This document shows positions 51,220 to 62,479 of a stretch of 64,000 nucleotides of DNA, piece after piece. How positions within the stretch are numbered: the first letter of the stretch is position 1; each line of letters begins with the position of its first letter. Origin of the DNA: Aquarana catesbeiana (Eukaryota; Chordata; Amphibia; Anura; Ranidae); the NCBI RefSeq assembly GCF_042186555.1, contig NC_133332.1:213539494-213603493 (forward strand). The letters run 5' to 3'. The notes below the pieces were generated by a model. It had not been told where the DNA came from. It was given only the letters and a program-made list of their open reading frames with translations, and did not search any database. Both the position numbers and the translations under genes were made by a program.

Positions 51220-51985
51220 TAACCACCCTGGCAGTATGATTATGTCAGAATTTTGCGTCTCAAAGCGGTACAATTGTTTTGCATAGAAAATTGATTGGCG
51301 TGTTATATTGTAGGCCTGTAATTGTTAGCAATAACACTTAAATCTGTCCAAACAAGAGTCTAGTAGTATGGGTATGATAAAGTTTGAAACACAAAATCAT
51401 AAATTATAATATAATAAATAACTATAAATAATTATAAAAAATAATAATATAATAATAATAAAATAAATTTCCCCACGATTCACTATTGCTCAATTCTGCA
51501 AGTGTTCTAATTTACTATCGCTGTTTTCTAGCTGGTCTAAAACCACTTTTGACGTAAAGGGACACTTTTTGGTTGCTATGGACAGTGTCAAGTTTCCAGG
51601 CAGAAAGAACAGTATATAGAATATAAAACTGCATGCAGGGCACTGGACAAAACATTAGGGACAAAAGGGATGTGAAATGATTTCATACAGTAATATAATC
51701 TGTAAGATTACAGTGTACTTTATGTGTTATGAATTTTCTATTTTTTGAATTTGCCGCCGGGCTCCATCTCCATGAGTTCGCAGGGAACAGAGCCCGGCAC
51801 ACAGAGCATTGGGCGGAGGACAGAGCCCACAGACACAGCGGGGGGGGCATCGCAGGATCCTGGGGACAAGGTAAGTAACCTGCACCAAGATCCTGCAATG
51901 CAATCCCGAGTGTGGCTCGGGGTTACCGCAAATGGTACTGAAATTTAACCCCGAGCCACACTCGGGAAAACCGACAGGGAGATTA
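51220..51985 (-). repeat. TIR element T, copy 2
   Basis: Opposite orientation to 26898-27666. Begins TTAACCACCCTGGCAGT and ends ACCGACAGGGAGATTA. The two copies share long blocks, including the AT-rich stretch and 'gttgctatggacagtg'. Confidence 0.75.
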
Positions 51986-53884
51986 ATAAAAGGCCGAACC
52001 AGCCATTTAGCTCCACTCATTGTTGGAGATGGGTGCCAATTTATAAAATACTGCTAAACAGGTGGGATCTGAACTACCCTAGTCAAGTACTTAGCATGTG
52101 TACACCCCCATTCATCTGCCTTTGCAGTTTAAGAGGGGTTGGTTGAGGGGTGGTAGAAACACTGCCAAACCGACTATTTCTACCACCCCCCCCCCCCCCC
52201 AACTGCAAGTGTAAATCAAGCCTCATGCTAAGTTTAGATCTTAGCACTTTGGGAATGTGTGCAAAATTGAGTGCTTTCCTGACACACAGAGAGACGTGCT
52301 GCCCTTTAGAAGACACGGAACGGTGCCTTTAATTGTTAGTGGCACACCATCCATTTACAAAAGCACATTTTCAAGTGCGCCAAACCTCAGGGAGTCAGGG
52401 ATTACTTTTCCCTGTTTCTCGCATGCAGGGTAGCCCAATTAAATGAATGGGCTGCCCTACACATGACAGTTGGGAATGCACAAAAAAACATGTGGAAACA
52501 TGTCTGTGCTTGGTCGTTCCTGTAAGTGTGAACCAAGCCTTTGGGCGGCTTTACACTGCCCCACTGCGCTTTTGCTAAAGCGCAACTAACCTGTGGTTTT
52601 CGTGTGGGTTAGCCATGCTTTCCTATATACTTTTATGAGGTTCTGCAGTTTTGGTGCAGTTTCAGAAAGCACAACAAAACTACTGCATGCTGCATCTTTG
52701 GTGCACTTTTTGAAACTGCACCAAAGCCATTGAACCTCATAGAAGTCTACAGGAAAGAGCAGGAAAACCGCAGCTTAGCTATGCTTTGCCAAAGTGCAGC
52801 AGGACCGCATCAGGGGAGTGTAAAGCCGACCTTATAGTGTCAGTTATATTGCGCAGGACATTTTGTGTTTCTGTGTTGTTTGGGTTTGTTCTTGGGAGCT
52901 GTTTATGTCTTTGGTGTTGTTATATAAACATAAACACTGACTCATTCGTCCAGTCATCTGTTTCTCTACAAACTGACAGAATATCATTGTTCTACTGTCC
53001 ATGTCTGTTTTAATACTCATCATAATCCATTAATTCTGTCCAAGGATTTGACCTCCAACGTATAATAACCACTGAAAATCTAAAAATGTATCGCTCACTT
53101 GGTCAGATATTTAAAGAAACGTGTGTTAAGAGAATATAGGGGTTGCCATTGCTGACCTTTCCTTTGGAAAATACTCATTGTCTGGCTGTGTTTGAACCAC
53201 TGGCTTCAATGCTTTTGGATTCACTGATCTGGAACAAGTATGCAAATTAAGAATTCTGGTTACATTCTGAGTTTCCTGATTTGCATGCTTGTTGAGGACT
53301 TAGAAAGGATTAAAAACAGCTGGGAATTTCAGAAGAAGACCAGAAATGTCAGCCTTCACATTCCTCTTGGAATTTCTTTTAAAGGGGAGTACCGATCTTC
53401 TCCTTCTTGCCTTTTTAAAATTCTAAGCATAGGTGTGCGTACAGGGTGTGTCTGCACGCCCTAATCACCCCCTGCGGCGCCGGTTACCAGTAGGTAGGTT
53501 GTTCCAAACATCTTGGAACTTGGAATTAACCACAGATCTTCTGTGGATGTAGCCTGCCTCAAATCCTTCTATGTCTACATGTAATGCAGGACTCCTTGTT
53601 CTTCCTTACGCTGAAGACAGTTCTTAATGACATGCTGATCTTACAGTCACCCATATAAACATAAACTTTCTGCTATAAAAATCTGTAACACAGAGAAACT
53701 TCAGCCCATATGACCGACGTGTTTCGTGGCTTGCTCTTCTTCAGCGGAAATCAGATGGACAATACTGTTCAAAGTAAAAAAAATTATGAACATACAAAAA
53801 ATAAATAACAAATCTACTGAATACCTCATAGCATCCCATTATTGGGTCAATAGGTGATCTACTCACGCTGTGTAGAATTAAACC
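51986..53884. other. Interval with one MITE and no recognised gene
   Basis: A MITE lies at about 52538-52836 (ends 'gggcggctttacactgcccc' and 'gggagtgtaaagccgacc'). The remainder shows short frames only. The peptide at 53240-53464 matches nothing I know. Confidence 0.45.
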
Positions 53885-53972
53885 ATTATATTATATTGAT
53901 TTCTAAAAGCATTCTTAATTTACAGTTTCATTTTTTTCACACCTGCCTGAAACTTTTGCACAGTACTGTGTA
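53885..53972 (-). mobile_element. Terminal fragment of a second Tc1 family
   Basis: Reading on the minus strand it starts CAGTACTGTGCAAAAG and continues through 'tttcaggcaggtgtgaaaaaaatg', the known terminus of another Tc1 family. It abuts the TA target of the Tc1 element that begins at 53975. Confidence 0.6.
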
Positions 53973-54189
53973 TACAGTGGGGACGGAAAGTATTCAGACC
54001 CCCTTAAATTTTTCACTCTTTGTTATATTGCAGCCATTTGCTTAAATCATTTAAGTTCATTTTTTTTCCTCATTAATGTACACACAACACCCCATATTGA
54101 CAGAAAAACACAGAATTGTTGACATTTTTGCAGATTTATTAAAAAAGAAAAACTGAAATATTACATGGTCCTAAGTATTCAGACCCTTT

Positions 54190-54965
54190 TAGGGCTGCAA
54201 TTAACGATTATTTTCATAAACGATTAGTTGGCCGATTATTGTTTCGATTAATCGATTAATAAAAGTGTGGTGTATAATTTAGTTAATATGTAAAGTTTAA
54301 AAAAGGCAATTTATTACTAAATATCTTTATACGCAGGGGTAAATATAAATAACCAACGATATGGTTAGGGAGTAAAATCTTTAATCCTCTCTGAGAATAA
54401 CAGACAGAAGATATATACTGTATATACTATTGGAGGTTGAATCTGGTAAATATCATCAGACTCAGATCAAATTTTTTTATTTAAAGAAAAAAAAAAAATT
54501 CTAGACTGTTTTGCAGATTTTCAAACAGAACTGTAATATTACATGCTTTTCTGCAGCTTCTCCATTGGAGTATATTGAACCAAAAAAGCACCATTTTGCA
54601 TTAAAAAAGGTCCTTGACCCTTTCCAAATACACAGCAGCTGAAAAAAGCATAGATGTGAACGTTAAGTGAACTGTAGTGCATTTCTGCAAAAAGCACCAA
54701 AAAACAAATGGGTAGGAACCAGGCCTAAGACATTTAGTAACATAATGGAGTTAAAAAAAAAAATTAAAAATTTGTTTTTTTACTGTGCAACAGTGAAAGT
54801 AATATTTACAGTAGAGATTATTTGCTCTCTTTGTACTATATAGGGCTAATTTTAGCTTTTTTAACCCCATTATGTTACTGGCCGATTAATCGATTATGAA
54901 AATAGTAATCGATTAATTTCATAATCGATTAGTTGTCGATTAATCATTTAGTTGTTTCAGCCCTA
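54190..54965. mobile_element. hAT MITE nested in Tc1
   Basis: It begins TAGGGCTGCAATTAACG and ends GTTTCAGCCCTA, flanked by the perfect 8-bp TSD GACCCTTT (54182-54189 and 54966-54973). The 776-bp body begins and ends with 'gattaatcgatta' words in inverted orientation and has no coding sequence. Confidence 0.9.
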
Positions 54966-55149
54966 GACCCTTTGCTGTGACACTCATATATTTAACTCAG
55001 GTGCTGTCCATTTATTCTGATCATTCTTGAGATGGTTCTACACCTTCATTTGAGTCCAGCTGTGTTTGATTATACTGATTGGACTTGATTAGGAAAGCCA
55101 CACACCTGTCTATATAAGACCTTACAGCTCACGGTGCACGTCAGAGCAA

Positions 55150-56180
55150 ATGAGAATCATGAGGTCAGTGGAACTGCCTGAAGAGCTCAGAGACAGAATT
55201 GTGGCAAGGCACAGATCTAGCCAAGGTTACAAAAAAATTTCTGCTGCATTTAAGGTTCCTAAGAGCACAGTGGCCTCCATAATCCTTAAATGGAAGACGT
55301 TTGGGACGACCAGAACCCTTCCTAGAGTTGGCCGTCCGGCCAAACTGAGCTATCGGAGGAGAAGAGCCTTGGTGAGAGAGATAAAGAAGAACCCAAAGAT
55401 CACTGTGGCTGAGCTCCAGAGATGCAGTCGGGAGATGGGAGAAAGTTGTAGAAAGTCAACCATCACTGCAGCCCTCCACCAGCCGGGGCTTTATGGCAGA
55501 GTGGCCCGACGGAAGCCTCTTCTCAGTGCAAGGCACATGAAAGCCTGCATGGAGTTTGCTAAAAAAAACACCTGAAGGACTCCAAGATGGTGAGAAATAA
55601 GATTCTCTGGTCTGATGAGACCAAGATAGAACTTTTTGGCCTTAGTTCTAAGTGGTATGTGTGGATAAAACCAGCCACTGCTCATCACCTGTCCAATACA
55701 GTCCCAACAGTTAAGGATGGTGGTGGCAGCATCATGCTGTGGGGTTGTTTTTCAGCTGCAGGGACAGGACGACTGGTTGCAATCGAGGGAAAGATGAATG
55801 CATCCAAGTACAGGGATATCCTGGACGAAAACCTTCTCCAGAGTTCTCAGGACCTCAGACTGGGCCGAAGGTTTACCTTCCAACAAGACAATGACCCTAA
55901 GCACACAGCTAAAATAACAAAGAAGTGGCTTCACAACAACTCCGTGACTGTTCTTGAATGGCCCAGCCAGAGCCCTGACTTAAACCCAATTGAGCATCTC
56001 TGGAGAGACCTAAAAATGGCTGTCCACCAACGTTTACCAACCAACCTGACAGAACTGGAGAGGATCTGCAAGGAGGAATGGCAGAGGATCCCCAAATCCA
56101 GGTGTGAAAAACTTGTTGCATCTTTCCCAAAAAGACTCATGGCTGTATTAGATCAAAAGGGTGCTTCTACTAAATACTGA
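55150..56180 (+). pseudogene. Tc1 transposase with one frameshift
   Basis: The first part (55150-55575) is the paired-like DNA-binding region: the HTH 'SQGYKKISAAFKVPKSTV', a GRPAKL hinge (AT-hook like) and a second HTH with 'SCRKSTITAALHQPGLYGR'. The second part (55587-56180, 197 codons) is the DDE catalytic domain, with WSDET, QQDNDPKHTAK and NPIEHLW. Counting from 55587, D10, D101 and E136 give the DD34E spacing of Tc1. The frame breaks at an eight-A run near 55560-55568. All catalytic residues are kept. The N-terminal start MRIMRSVEL is a few codons upstream of the usual start. Confidence 0.92.
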
Positions 56181-56362
56181 GCAAAGGGTCTGAATACTTA
56201 GGACCATGTGATATTTCAGTTTTTCTTTTTTAATAAATCTGCAAAAATGTCAACAATTCTGTGTTTTTCTGTCAATATGGGGTGCTGTGTGTACATTAAT
56301 GAGGAAAAAAAATATAACAAAGAGTGCAAAATTTAAGGGGGTCTGAATACTTTCTGTCCCCA

Positions 56363-56365
<3 letters not shown>

Positions 56366-56445
<80 letters not shown>

Positions 56446-56458
56446 TATATACACACAC
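56366..56458. repeat. (TA)n microsatellite at Tc1 target site
   Basis: About 40 TA units followed by a short CA run. It begins exactly at the TA target dinucleotide on the right of the Tc1 element. The Tc1 therefore inserted at the edge of, or seeded, this microsatellite. Confidence 0.92.
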
Positions 56459-56625
56459 ACATCACACACAGTATATAGTGAAGACTAGCATCAAACGAAA
56501 GTTCAAAGTTCCAGAAATAGAAAATAATGAGTTTCCCTCACAAGGGTATTCTGCATTGCACTTCCATCCAAACAATATGATATTGAACCTCCTGGCTTAA
56601 ACATACAGCCCTGTGGTTCTGGTCC

Positions 56626-57287
56626 TAAGCCTCATACACATGATGCAAAATTCAGAAGGGGATTGTCGTTTGACAGGCTGTTGTCCGAAATTCTTACTGT
56701 TACCGTTAGTACGTTCCTTTCGACAATTGTTTTCCAATTTTCGGACAACAAATGTTGGATGACAGGCTAGTAAATTATTGGCGAATGACGGCTCCACGTC
56801 TGATTTTCGGATGGTCAGTACACAAATCCGTCACACAAAAGTCGAAAGTACAAACACGCATGATCGGAATGAAGGAACGACTGGGAAGAGTTTGGTCTTG
56901 TAAACTATTTCTACTGTTCATAATCTAGAATTAACAAACGTGACGCGGCAATTGATGAAATGTCAAAATTCTCATCTTCTTTAATGGGATAATAATGAAG
57001 CTGCTTTGCATGTAGTTATGCCAAACGTATTTTAAAAGGCATTTGTTTCGTACGATCTGCAAATCGCAAATGAACGCTCACCAAACTTCTACTAACATGA
57101 AATTAGCAGAAGGGGCCCAAAGGGTGGCGCTTGAGAAATGAACTTCCTCTTTATACCCTCATAGTACGTCACTACGTTTGTGTTTGTCAAACGACAATTT
57201 GCGGATAGTTAGTATGCTAGACAAAATCCTGCACACTCCCAGCAGGCGTTCAGTCATCCAACAATCAGACCGTGTGTACAAGGCTTA
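56626..57287. repeat. MITE with TAAGCCTCATACACATG ends
   Basis: Left TAAGCCTCATACACATGAT and right complement TAAGCCTTGTACACACGG are inverted. Interior words ('ttgtcgtttgacagg', 'aacgacaatttgcgg') are also mirrored. Probably Harbinger-like, with TAA at both junctions. Confidence 0.65.
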
Positions 57288-57536
57288 ACTCTTCAAGCCC
57301 TTGTCTGTTTCCTACCAATTGTCCTTTCACAGACACACACCTTATCCAGCTAACAGCCCCTTGTTGCTCTGGCTCCCACCCCTCTCCTAGGTGAAGACCC
57401 CCTGTCTGCCGGGGTGGAGCCCAGAACCATGGACAAGTCACTACTAAAAGCCTAGCACACACCTGACCAATTAGTGTGCTGGTGATTCCAAAAACCTGTA
57501 CCCAGGATTGGACATTTCATCCTACCTGGATCTCTA

Positions 57537-57722
57537 AGGCCCCATGCACACTATTAGATTTTCTGCAGATTTTTGTCTTCAGATTTACCAAAACCATGTA
57601 GTGCAAGGGCCTGCCTGATTGCATACAATTGGAAACTCTTAAGGTTTGACCCAATATTATATGGTTTTGGTAAATCTCAAGACAAAAATCTGCAGAAAAT
57701 CGAAGTATGTGTGGGGGGTCTT
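57537..57722. repeat. Small palindromic MITE
   Basis: The arms 'attttctgcagatttttgtc' and 'gacaaaaatctgcagaaaat' are exact inverted segments. The outer ends are TAAGGCCCCATGCACAC and a degenerate complement. Confidence 0.6.
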
Positions 57723-58034
57723 AGAAATTGCCAGGCTTCAGGTCCCAAAACTGACTTTACGAAACAATGAGGAAACCGAAAAGCCAGTTTCCTCTGAATT
57801 AAGCAAACCTACTGGAGTTCCTCAACCTGTCTGGTTGAGAATCCTGGGTTATAACGTCTATTTAGACCCTGACAGGGTACCACACTGCCACAATATATAT
57901 ATACACACACACGCATGTGTGTTTGAGCTCTCGGGTGGGCAAAAGGTTGCGCACATCTATGATGCTAAGCAATGTGAAAATCCATTTGGCCCTATCTGGT
58001 GCAGAATTATATAATACATACAGTTACATAAAAT

Positions 58035-58125
58035 ATTTAATGCCCAGCCTTCAGAGACCAATATGAAATACCCAACCTACAGGGACCAGTATAAAATGCC
58101 CAGCCTCCAGCAACTAGAATACAAT
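58035..58125 (+). repeat. Short array of the 29-30 bp minisatellite
   Basis: Three units of the 'gcccagcctccagagaccagtataaaat' repeat that also fills 62480 to the window end. Two separate blocks of one satellite, 4.3 kb apart, suggest that the intervening sequence was inserted into a once continuous array. Confidence 0.8.
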
Positions 58126-58149
58126 GCTAATCTAAAAAGACAGACAGAC

Positions 58150-58640
58150 AGATCTGACCAGAGCCCCCCCCATCCACACCATTGACAATACCGCCCACCC
58201 CCCTGGTTGCCGGATCGCCCGTCAGGCCGCTGTCAGCCCTGCACTTTCCGATGGTGGCTTCCCCCCTCTGTGACCTGCATGTCCCGGCCGTCACTTCTCC
58301 TCCCGGCCAGTCGGGTCTCCGGACTCCAGGCCAATGGGGTCTTAGGACTTCCGGCCAATGGGGTCTCAGGACTCGCTTCTTGATTGGCCGGGAGGAGAAA
58401 CAGGAAGACATTAGCAAATATTAATTTGCTCATGTCACACAACAGGGTTGGCTCAGGGTGCAGTGCTCTGTGCCCTGAGCCAACCCTTTTTGAAGCCAAT
58501 TAAAGCCTCAGGCTCTAATGATGTGCTTCTAGATAAAAACAAAATCCATGCGTCCGGCACCCTACATGTAGATTAGGGGGCCGGGCACATGGATTGAGGG
58601 GGAGGCGCCCATTCGCCCCTAATGAGCGGCTGCCACTGTT
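58150..58640. mobile_element. hAT MITE, relative of 9117-9623
   Basis: Shares with 9117-9623 the 'ttctcctcccggcca' block, 'caggaagacattagcaa', 'tgaagccaattaaagcctcaggc' and the right end 'gagcggctgccactg'. The left terminus is lost or diverged, and no TSD is seen. Confidence 0.65.
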
Positions 58641-58647
58641 AGAGACT

Positions 58648-59480
58648 AGGGTTGAGCCGAACACCTCCCGGTTCCGTTCACAGTAGAACATCCGAACAGG
58701 CAAAAAATTCATGCAAACACGCGAACAACGTTAAAGTCTATTGGACATGAACGTGAAAAATCAAAAGTGCTAATTTTAAAGGCTTATATGCAAGTTATTG
58801 CCATAAAAAGTGTTTTAGGACCCGGGTCCTGCCCCAGGGGACTTGTATCAATGCAAAAAAAGTTTTAAAAACTGAAGTTTTTTTCGGGAGCAGTGATTTA
58901 ATAATGCTTAAAGTGAAACAATAAAAATGAAATATTCCTTTATATATCATGCCTGGGGTGTGTCCTTAGTATGCCTGTAAAGTAGCGCGAACGTGAAAAA
59001 TCAAAAGTGCTAATTTTAAAGGCTTATATGCAAGTTATTGCCATAAAAAGTGTTTTAGGACCCGGGTCCTGCCCCAGGGGACTTGTATCAATGCAAAAAA
59101 AGTTTTAAAAACTGAAGTTTTTTTCGGGAGCAGTGATTTAATAATGCTTAAAGTGAAACAATAAAAATGAAATATTCCTTTATATATCATGCCTGGGGTG
59201 TGTCCTTAGTATGCCTGTAAAGTAGCGCATCTTTCCCATGTTTATAACAGTACCACAGCAAAATTACAATTCTAAAGGAAAAAATTTCATGTAAAACTGC
59301 TCGCGGCTGTAATGTATTGTCGGATCCCGGTAATATAGATAAAAATACCAAAAAATATGGCGTGGATGTCCCCCCCCAAAATCCATACCAGGCCCTTTAG
59401 GTCTGGTATGGATATTAAGGGGAACCCAGCACCAATATTTAAAAAAAAATGGTGTGGGGGGCCCCCAGGCACTATATACA
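58648..59480 (+). mobile_element. Palindromic hAT family, left arm (copy E)
   Basis: It starts TAGGGTTGAGCCGAACACC and follows the left arm of the complete copy through 'ggcttatatgcaagttattg', 'gtcctgccccagggga' and 'aggtctggtatggat' to the microsatellite near 59490. A 240-bp segment is duplicated in tandem without any difference. Confidence 0.78.
58749..59228 (+). repeat. Identical 240-bp tandem duplication
   Basis: 58749-58988 and 58989-59228 are identical at every base I compared. The single-copy equivalent is present once in the other arms of the family. Confidence 0.9.
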
Positions 59481-59490
59481 CTGAACAACA

Positions 59491-59539
<49 letters not shown>
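59491..59539. repeat. (TA)n microsatellite
   Basis: About 24 TA units between the hAT arm and the 135-bp tandem array. Confidence 0.92.
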
Positions 59540-59544
<5 letters not shown>

Positions 59545-59900
59545 TATATACGGCCTGCCTTATATACTCTGCAGAAAAACTGGGCATTAGGTGTTGGTGG
59601 TACCAGAACACAAACCCCTCAAAGTTAGTCTTGTTGGTCGCAGGAACGGGCCCTGCTGTGAAATATTGTATTAAAAATGTAATTACATGGCCCTGTTAAA
59701 CAGGGGCAGAAAAATTGGGCCTTTGGTTTTGGTGGCGTCAGCACACTGTAACCCATCACAGTTAATCTTGTTGGGCGCAGAAACGGGCCCTGCTTAACTA
59801 TTATTTCAAAAATAGTAATTACATGCCCCTGTTACACAGGAGCAGAAAAATTGGGCCTTTGGTTTTGGTGGCGCCAGAACACTGAAAGCTCTCACAGTTA

Positions 59901-60334
59901 TGCCCCGTACACACGGTCGGACTTTGTTCGGACATTCCGACAACAAAATCCTAGGATTTTTTCCGACGGATGTTGGCTCAAACTTGTCTTGCATACACAC
60001 GGTCACACAAAGTTGTCGGAAAATCCGATCGTTCTAAACGCGGTGACGTAAAACACGTACGTCGGGACTATAAACGGGGCAGTGGCCAATAGCTTTCATC
60101 TCTTTATTTATTCTGAGCATGCGTGGCACTTTGTCCGTCGGATTTGTGTACACACGATCGGAATTTCCGACAACGGATTTTGTTGTCGGAAAATTTTATC
60201 TCCTGCTCTCCAACTTTGTGTGTCGGAAAATCCGAAGGAAAATGTCCGATGGAGCCCACACACGGTCGGAATTTCCAACAACACGCTCCGATCGGACATT
60301 TTCCATCGGAAAATCCGACCGTGTGTACGGGGCA
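59901..60334. mobile_element. Harbinger-type MITE (family P), intact copy
   Basis: Perfect ends TGCCCCGTACACACGGTCGG and its complement, flanked by TTA on both sides (59898-59900 and 60335-60337), the PIF/Harbinger TSD. Neighbouring tandem units show the empty site 'cacagttactcttg'. Length 434 bp, no coding. A diverged copy is at 41450-41873. Confidence 0.92.
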
Positions 60335-60410
60335 TTACTCTTGTTGGGTGCAGGAACGGGCCCTGCTGTGAAATATAATATCAAAAATTTTAATTGCATG
60401 CCCCTGTTAA

Positions 60411-61294
60411 TTTCAGCCCCGGAAGATTTTACCCCCTTCCTGACCAGAGCACTTTTTACAATTTGGCACTGTGTCGTTTTAACTGACAATTGCGTGGTCA
60501 TGCTATGCTGTGTTCAAACAAAATTTGCGTCCTTTTTTTTCCCCCACAAATAGAGCTTTATTCTGGTGGTATTTGATCACCTCTGCGGTTTTTATTTTTT
60601 GCGCTATGAACAAAAAAAGCGACAATTACTTTTTGCTATAATAAATATCCCCAAAAATGTTTTTAAAAAACAAATATCTTCATCAATTTAGGCCAATATA
60701 TATTCTTCTACATATTTTTTGGTAAAAAAAACGCAATAAGCGTATATTGATTGGTTTGCGCAAAAGTTATAGCGTCTGCAATCTATGGGAAAGATTTATG
60801 GCATTTTTATAGCATTTGTATTATTATTATTTTTTTTTACTAGTAATGGTGGCAATCTGCGATTTTTAGCGGTACTGCGACATTGCGGCGGACAGATCGG
60901 ACACTTTTGACACATTTTTGGAACCACTGACACTTATACAGTGATCAGTGTATTAAAAATGCACTGATTACTTTGTAAATGTCACTGGTAGGGAAGGGGT
61001 TTACACTAGGGGGCGATCAAGGGGTTAAATGTGTGTTCCCTGTATGTGTTCTAACTGTATGGGGATAGGACTGACTGGGGGAGGAGACCTAGCCATTGTT
61101 CCTACTTAGTAGGAACAAACGCTAGGTCTCATCTCCCCTGACAGAACAGGGATTTGTCAGGGGTCCCCCGCCGTGCAGCAGGCGCGCGCGCGCACCCTCT
61201 GGCGGCTCCTAAAGGGGACGACGTACCCGCACAGAGTTTTTCCCAGCCGCACCATTCGGCCACAGTATATCTGTGTGAGGCAGTCGGCAAGCGG
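60411..61294. mobile_element. TTAA-flanked non-autonomous element
   Basis: Flanked by TTAA at 60407-60410 and 61295-61298. The intact tandem units read 'cccctgttaaacagggg', confirming a clean insertion at TTAA. The right end reads 'cagtcggcaagcgg', and the AT-rich interior ('caaatagagcttta', 'tttattttttgcgctat') resembles the left part of the 46861-48976 element. A piggyBac-like origin is inferred from the TTAA only, because the two ends are not clearly inverted. Confidence 0.7.
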
Positions 61295-61732
61295 TTAAAC
61301 AGGGACAGAAAAATTGGGCCTTTGGTTTTGGTGGCGCCAGAACACTGTAAGCCCTCACAGTTACTCTTGTTGGGTGCAGGAACAGGCCCTGCTGTGAAAT
61401 ACTATATCAAAAATGTTAATTACATGCCCCTGTTAAACAGGGGCAGAAAAATTGGGCCTTGGGTGTTGGTATTGATTGTGCCACAACACTGTAACCCCTC
61501 ACAGATACTCTTGTTGGGCGCAGGAACGGGCCCTGCTGTGAAATATTAGATCAAAAATTGTAAGTACATGCCCTTGTTAAACAGGGGCAGAAAAATTGTG
61601 CCTTGGGTGGTGGTGGTGGCACCCTAAACCAAAAATATTGTTGGAAGCTTACATCATCAAGATTGAGGAGGACTAGTATAGTCAGCATAGGCAGTCTTTA
61701 AGGGATCCCAGATTCATAGCAAATTCAATCAC

Positions 61733-62465
61733 TTAATCAGCATCAGGTGCTTGATAGCTGCTGATCCAAGACTGATTCATTTTTATGAATGTGAGCCTAT
61801 CAATGGAGTCTGTGGACAGGCGCACTCTTTGATCCATTACAAACCCTCCAGCAGCACTGAATGTGCATTCAGAAAGCACGCTGGATGCAGAACAGGCCAG
61901 TAGTTCAGTTGCATATTGAGCAACTTCTGGCCAGTGGTCCATCCTCAAGACCCAGTAACCAAGTGGATGCTCTGTTGAAAAGGTCTCCGAGTCTGCTCTT
62001 GCTCCTAGATATTCCTGCACCATATAATGCAGACACTGGTGATGGTTGCGTGAATCGACCAGACCTTGGCGCTGAGGACTGAAAAATTGTTTAAAGGCAT
62101 CGGTCAGCCGGCCACCTTCTCCACTCCTCTCTCTTCTCTCTTCCTCTGACTGAACGAAAACACAGCAACATGTTGTCCAGCACCAGGAAATGGTAACCTC
62201 CCAGGGTCTGGAAATGCATTACACAAACCTTTCTTCAAGCCTCCTGAGGATGTTTCATCCTCTGCTCCCTCTGCAAAGGCAGGATGAGTTCTGCAACTTT
62301 ACCCTTGTAATGTGGATCAAGAATGATTGCCAGCCAGTAATGATCCCTCTCCTTGATACCACGAATCCTAGGGTCCTTTTGCAGGCTTTGTAGAATCAGG
62401 GAGGCCATGCAGCGTAAGTTTTCAGAGGCATTCGATTCTGAATCCTCTGGGTCACTAAGGATCAT
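61733..62465 (-). pseudogene. hAT transposase remnant (C-terminal part)
   Basis: Two open segments on the minus strand. 62465-62235 contains 'YWLAIILDPHYKGK', the conserved LDPR/HYK region of hAT transposases. 62023-61733 contains the dimerisation domain, with 'EHPLGYWVLRMDHWPEVAQ', 'SVLSECTFSAAGGFV' and 'RVRLSTDSIDRLTFIKMNQ'. The frame is broken between them, and the catalytic N-terminal half (BED finger, DDE core) is not found upstream, where a minisatellite begins. Inactive. Confidence 0.85.
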
Positions 62466-62479
62466 ATTATAATAGAAAT

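Larger units (their letters stand above)
53975..56365 (+). mobile_element. Nearly intact Tc1/mariner transposon
   Basis: Starts CAGTGGGGACGGAAAG and ends CTTTCTGTCCCCACTG between TA dinucleotides (53973-53974 and 56366-56367). The terminal inverted repeats of about 210 bases match closely over their length. The single transposase gene lies between them and is broken once. A hAT MITE (54190-54965) sits at the inner edge of the left repeat. Without it the element is about 1.6 kb, the normal Tc1 size. Confidence 0.92.
59572..61640 (+). repeat. 135-bp tandem array, five units, two insertions
   Basis: Units start 'cagaaaaattgggcctttgg' and recur at 59572, 59707 and 59843, then after the insertions, with a period of 135-136 bases. 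Unit 3 is interrupted by a MITE (59901-60334), and the unit-3/unit-4 junction by a TTAA-flanked element (60411-61294). The uninterrupted units give exact empty-site evidence for both. The array lies on the 3' side of the hAT transposase remnant at 61733-62465 and may be its subterminal repeat region. Confidence 0.85.

Noticed and set aside
61154..61549. 131-codon frame as a gene
   Set aside because: It covers the end of the TTAA-flanked element and two 135-bp tandem units.
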